Shown here: positions 6,460-7,536 of the stretch, piece after piece | How the letters are laid out: each line of letters begins with the position of its first letter | How positions within the stretch are numbered: the stretch's first letter is position 1 | Assembly (NCBI GenBank): GCA_028292835.1 | Contig: JAQGLP010000494.1 | Location: 1-7,536, forward strand | Direction: 5' to 3' | Source of the DNA: Variovorax sp. | Lineage (GTDB): Bacteria > Pseudomonadota > Gammaproteobacteria > Burkholderiales > Burkholderiaceae_C | DNA: 7,536 bases | The notes under the pieces: generated by a model | What the model was told of the DNA's origin: nothing | The model's database searches: none | The model's input: the letters and a program-made list of their open reading frames with translations, nothing else | Translations under genes and position numbers: made by a program

Positions 6460-7382
6460 GGACTTTTCTTCCGAGGCGATGGGGTCGATGCCTCGTACAG
6501 CCTGATGATGGAAGCCGAGTCGGCCATGGCCGCGCCGCTGTCGACGTAGGCGGCGTAGCGCTCGGCGGCTTCTTCCACCAAGGGCAGATCGCAGCCGTTG
6601 TCGCGGGCGAAGGCGCGCACCGCCTGCAGGTCCTTCGAGAGCTGTCGCGCGTAGCCGATGGGCGGATCGAAGGTGCGCGCATGGATGCGCGGATATATCT
6701 TCTGAAGCAGCATGCTGTCGGCGAGGCCACCGGCCAGGCATGAGGGAAGCCGCGTCGCATCGATGCCCGCCGCTTCCGCCAGCAGCGCCACCTCGCTCAT
6801 CAGCACGAAGCCGGCACCGACGATGGCCTGGTTGAGCACCTTGGCCGTCTGCCCGGCACCGAGCGGGCCCATGTGCGTGACGTTGTTGCCAAGGCAGTTC
6901 AGGATCGGCGCCGCCTGGGCCATGTCCTCGACCCTGCCTCCGGTCATGATCGTGAGGCTGCCCTCGAGCGCCGCCGCCGGGCCACCGGAGACCGGCGCAT
7001 CGATCCAGCGCAGACCGGCCTGCCTGGCCGCGCGCGCGGCCAGGTCGCGGGTCGACGCAGGCGCAATGGTGGACAGATCAATCAGTAGCTGGCCCGCGAG
7101 ATCCTGCGCCGTCGCTACCCCAAGTTCGCCCAGGACGCAGTCCTCGACCGCTTGGTCGTCGAGAACGCACAACAGCACGATGTCGCTGCCCGCAGCCACC
7201 TCTGCCGGCGAGGCGGCGGCGGTGGCGCCGAAAGGCAGTACCAGTTGCAACCGTTCGGGCTCGCGGTTCCAGACAGTGACCACATGACCACGCGCGAGCA
7301 GCCGGCGGCACATCGCCTCGCCTAGCAGGCCGATGCCAATGAATCCGATGCGCGGACCGGACATGAGTGAAGCGGCGGACAT
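6456..7382 (-). CDS. NAD(P)-dependent beta-hydroxyacid dehydrogenase (3-hydroxyisobutyrate dehydrogenase family)
   Basis: This 308-residue cytoplasmic protein belongs to the family of 3-hydroxyisobutyrate, tartronate semialdehyde and related reductases. The Rossmann fingerprint GFIGIGLLGEAM (13-24) is followed by WNR at 38-40, where Arg often favours NADP(H). The substrate motif DAPVSGGPAAALEGSLTIM runs from 128. The catalytic Lys is K181 in GAGQTAKVLNQ, with the paired Asn N184, and KDL at 250-252 is the usual C-terminal-domain motif. The start at 7382 is chosen because GGGAGG lies nine bases upstream and the ATG overlaps the previous TGA by one base. The frame remains open to 7451, but that part lies inside the upstream gene. 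The 3' end overlaps the LldD-like gene by ATGA. The 3-hydroxy acid or semialdehyde substrate cannot be told from sequence. Confidence 0.87.
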   Translation of the reverse strand: MSAASLMSGPRIGFIGIGLLGEAMCRRLLARGHVVTVWNREPERLQLVLPFGATAAASPAEVAAGSDIVLLCVLDDQAVEDCVLGELGVATAQDLAGQLLIDLSTIAPASTRDLAARAARQAGLRWIDAPVSGGPAAALEGSLTIMTGGRVEDMAQAAPILNCLGNNVTHMGPLGAGQTAKVLNQAIVGAGFVLMSEVALLAEAAGIDATRLPSCLAGGLADSMLLQKIYPRIHARTFDPPIGYARQLSKDLQAVRAFARDNGCDLPLVEEAAERYAAYVDSGAAMADSASIIRLYEASTPSPRKKSP

Positions 7383-7536
7383 CAGGATGAACCTCCCAGC
7401 AGCCCACGGCCAGCGAGGTTGGCCATCAGCGCGCCGATGCCGAAGCTCCACGGCGGCAGCCGGTTGCTGCGCCCGACGAGGTTGACGAGCGCGCCGAGCT
7501 TGGCGCTGCGGATCGCGACCCGGTCGCCTTCATGGT
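7382..7536 (-). CDS. Probable fumarylacetoacetate-hydrolase-fold family protein, C-terminal 50 residues (5' end outside window)
   Basis: From the right edge, the minus strand is open for 50 complete codons to TGA at 7382-7384. The peptide starts HEGDRVAIRSAKLGALVNLV and continues with LPPWSFGIGALMANLAGRG. The spacing GD.V.I....LG.L.N.V matches the C-terminal end of the FAH fold (GD.VE.E..G.G.L.N.V in typical members). The PPWSFGIGALM..LA.RGLL tail is remembered from long FAH-family proteins of the COG3970 type, which I could not check. FAH-fold enzymes split or hydrate 1,3-dioxo acids, often giving pyruvate or a similar acid. Its TGA overlaps the dehydrogenase ATG by one base (TGATG), so the two are translationally coupled. 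The reading frame is certain from codon bias and overlap; the family is moderately supported. Confidence 0.6.
   Translation of the reverse strand, partial: HEGDRVAIRSAKLGALVNLVGRSNRLPPWSFGIGALMANLAGRGLLGGSS

Noticed and set aside
4162..6549. A 795-codon open frame on the plus strand, antisense to the LldD-like and Bug genes and crossing the gap between them.
   Set aside because: It is long but shows no domain; it is rich in Arg, His, Ala and Gly, as expected from the complement of high-GC coding DNA. The minus-strand genes beneath it have complete catalytic motifs.
5314..6741. A longer version of the LldD-like protein beginning 94 codons upstream.
   Set aside because: The extra residues are arginine-rich shadow sequence of the dehydrogenase gene; the ATG at 6459 has a ribosome site and fits the family N-terminus.
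7383..7451. N-terminal extension of the beta-hydroxyacid dehydrogenase to 7451.
   Set aside because: The region codes for the end of the upstream FAH-like gene in another frame; the ATG at 7382 has GGGAGG and precedes the Rossmann motif at the usual distance.

Overview
This window looks like an accessory catabolic region of a high-GC betaproteobacterium, most likely Burkholderiales (Bordetella, Achromobacter, Variovorax or Cupriavidus relatives). The reasons are the very GC-rich third codon positions, the tight ATGA-type gene overlaps, and two periplasmic solute-binding proteins of the Bug/TctC family, which is greatly expanded in that order. The genus is inference; no rRNA or other phylogenetic marker is present.

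Layout. Two gene blocks converge. The plus-strand block (1-2654) holds the 3' end of a Bug-type binding protein, a two-domain NIPSNAP-family protein, an RraA/HMG-aldolase-family protein and a COG3618-type amidohydrolase (lactonase-like). Its genes are separated by 1 base or overlap by 4, so they are almost certainly one transcript. The minus-strand block is read from 7536 down to 2766. It holds the 3' end of a probable fumarylacetoacetate-hydrolase-fold protein, a beta-hydroxyacid dehydrogenase (3-hydroxyisobutyrate dehydrogenase family), an FMN-dependent L-lactate dehydrogenase-like enzyme, a 120-base gap, a complete Bug-type binding protein that starts with TTG, and an aldehyde dehydrogenase closest in appearance to alpha-ketoglutaric semialdehyde dehydrogenases. 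The blocks meet in a 111-base gap (2655-2765). That gap carries what looks like the broken C-terminal end of another minus-strand gene.

How the genes may work together (inference). Each block pairs a periplasmic binding protein for an organic acid with enzymes that process acids. In the plus block, a lactonase-like amidohydrolase and an RraA-type aldolase/decarboxylase could open a lactone and then split an oxo acid; the NIPSNAP role is unknown. In the minus block, the FAH-fold enzyme could split a diketo acid, the two hydroxyacid dehydrogenases could oxidise the hydroxy acids, and the aldehyde dehydrogenase could finish at a dicarboxylate such as 2-oxoglutarate. This resembles non-phosphorylating sugar-acid pathways, but no dehydratase, permease or regulator is visible, so the substrate cannot be named.

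No RNA gene, mobile element, CRISPR array or clear intrinsic terminator is visible. There is no gene-free stretch over 300 bases.
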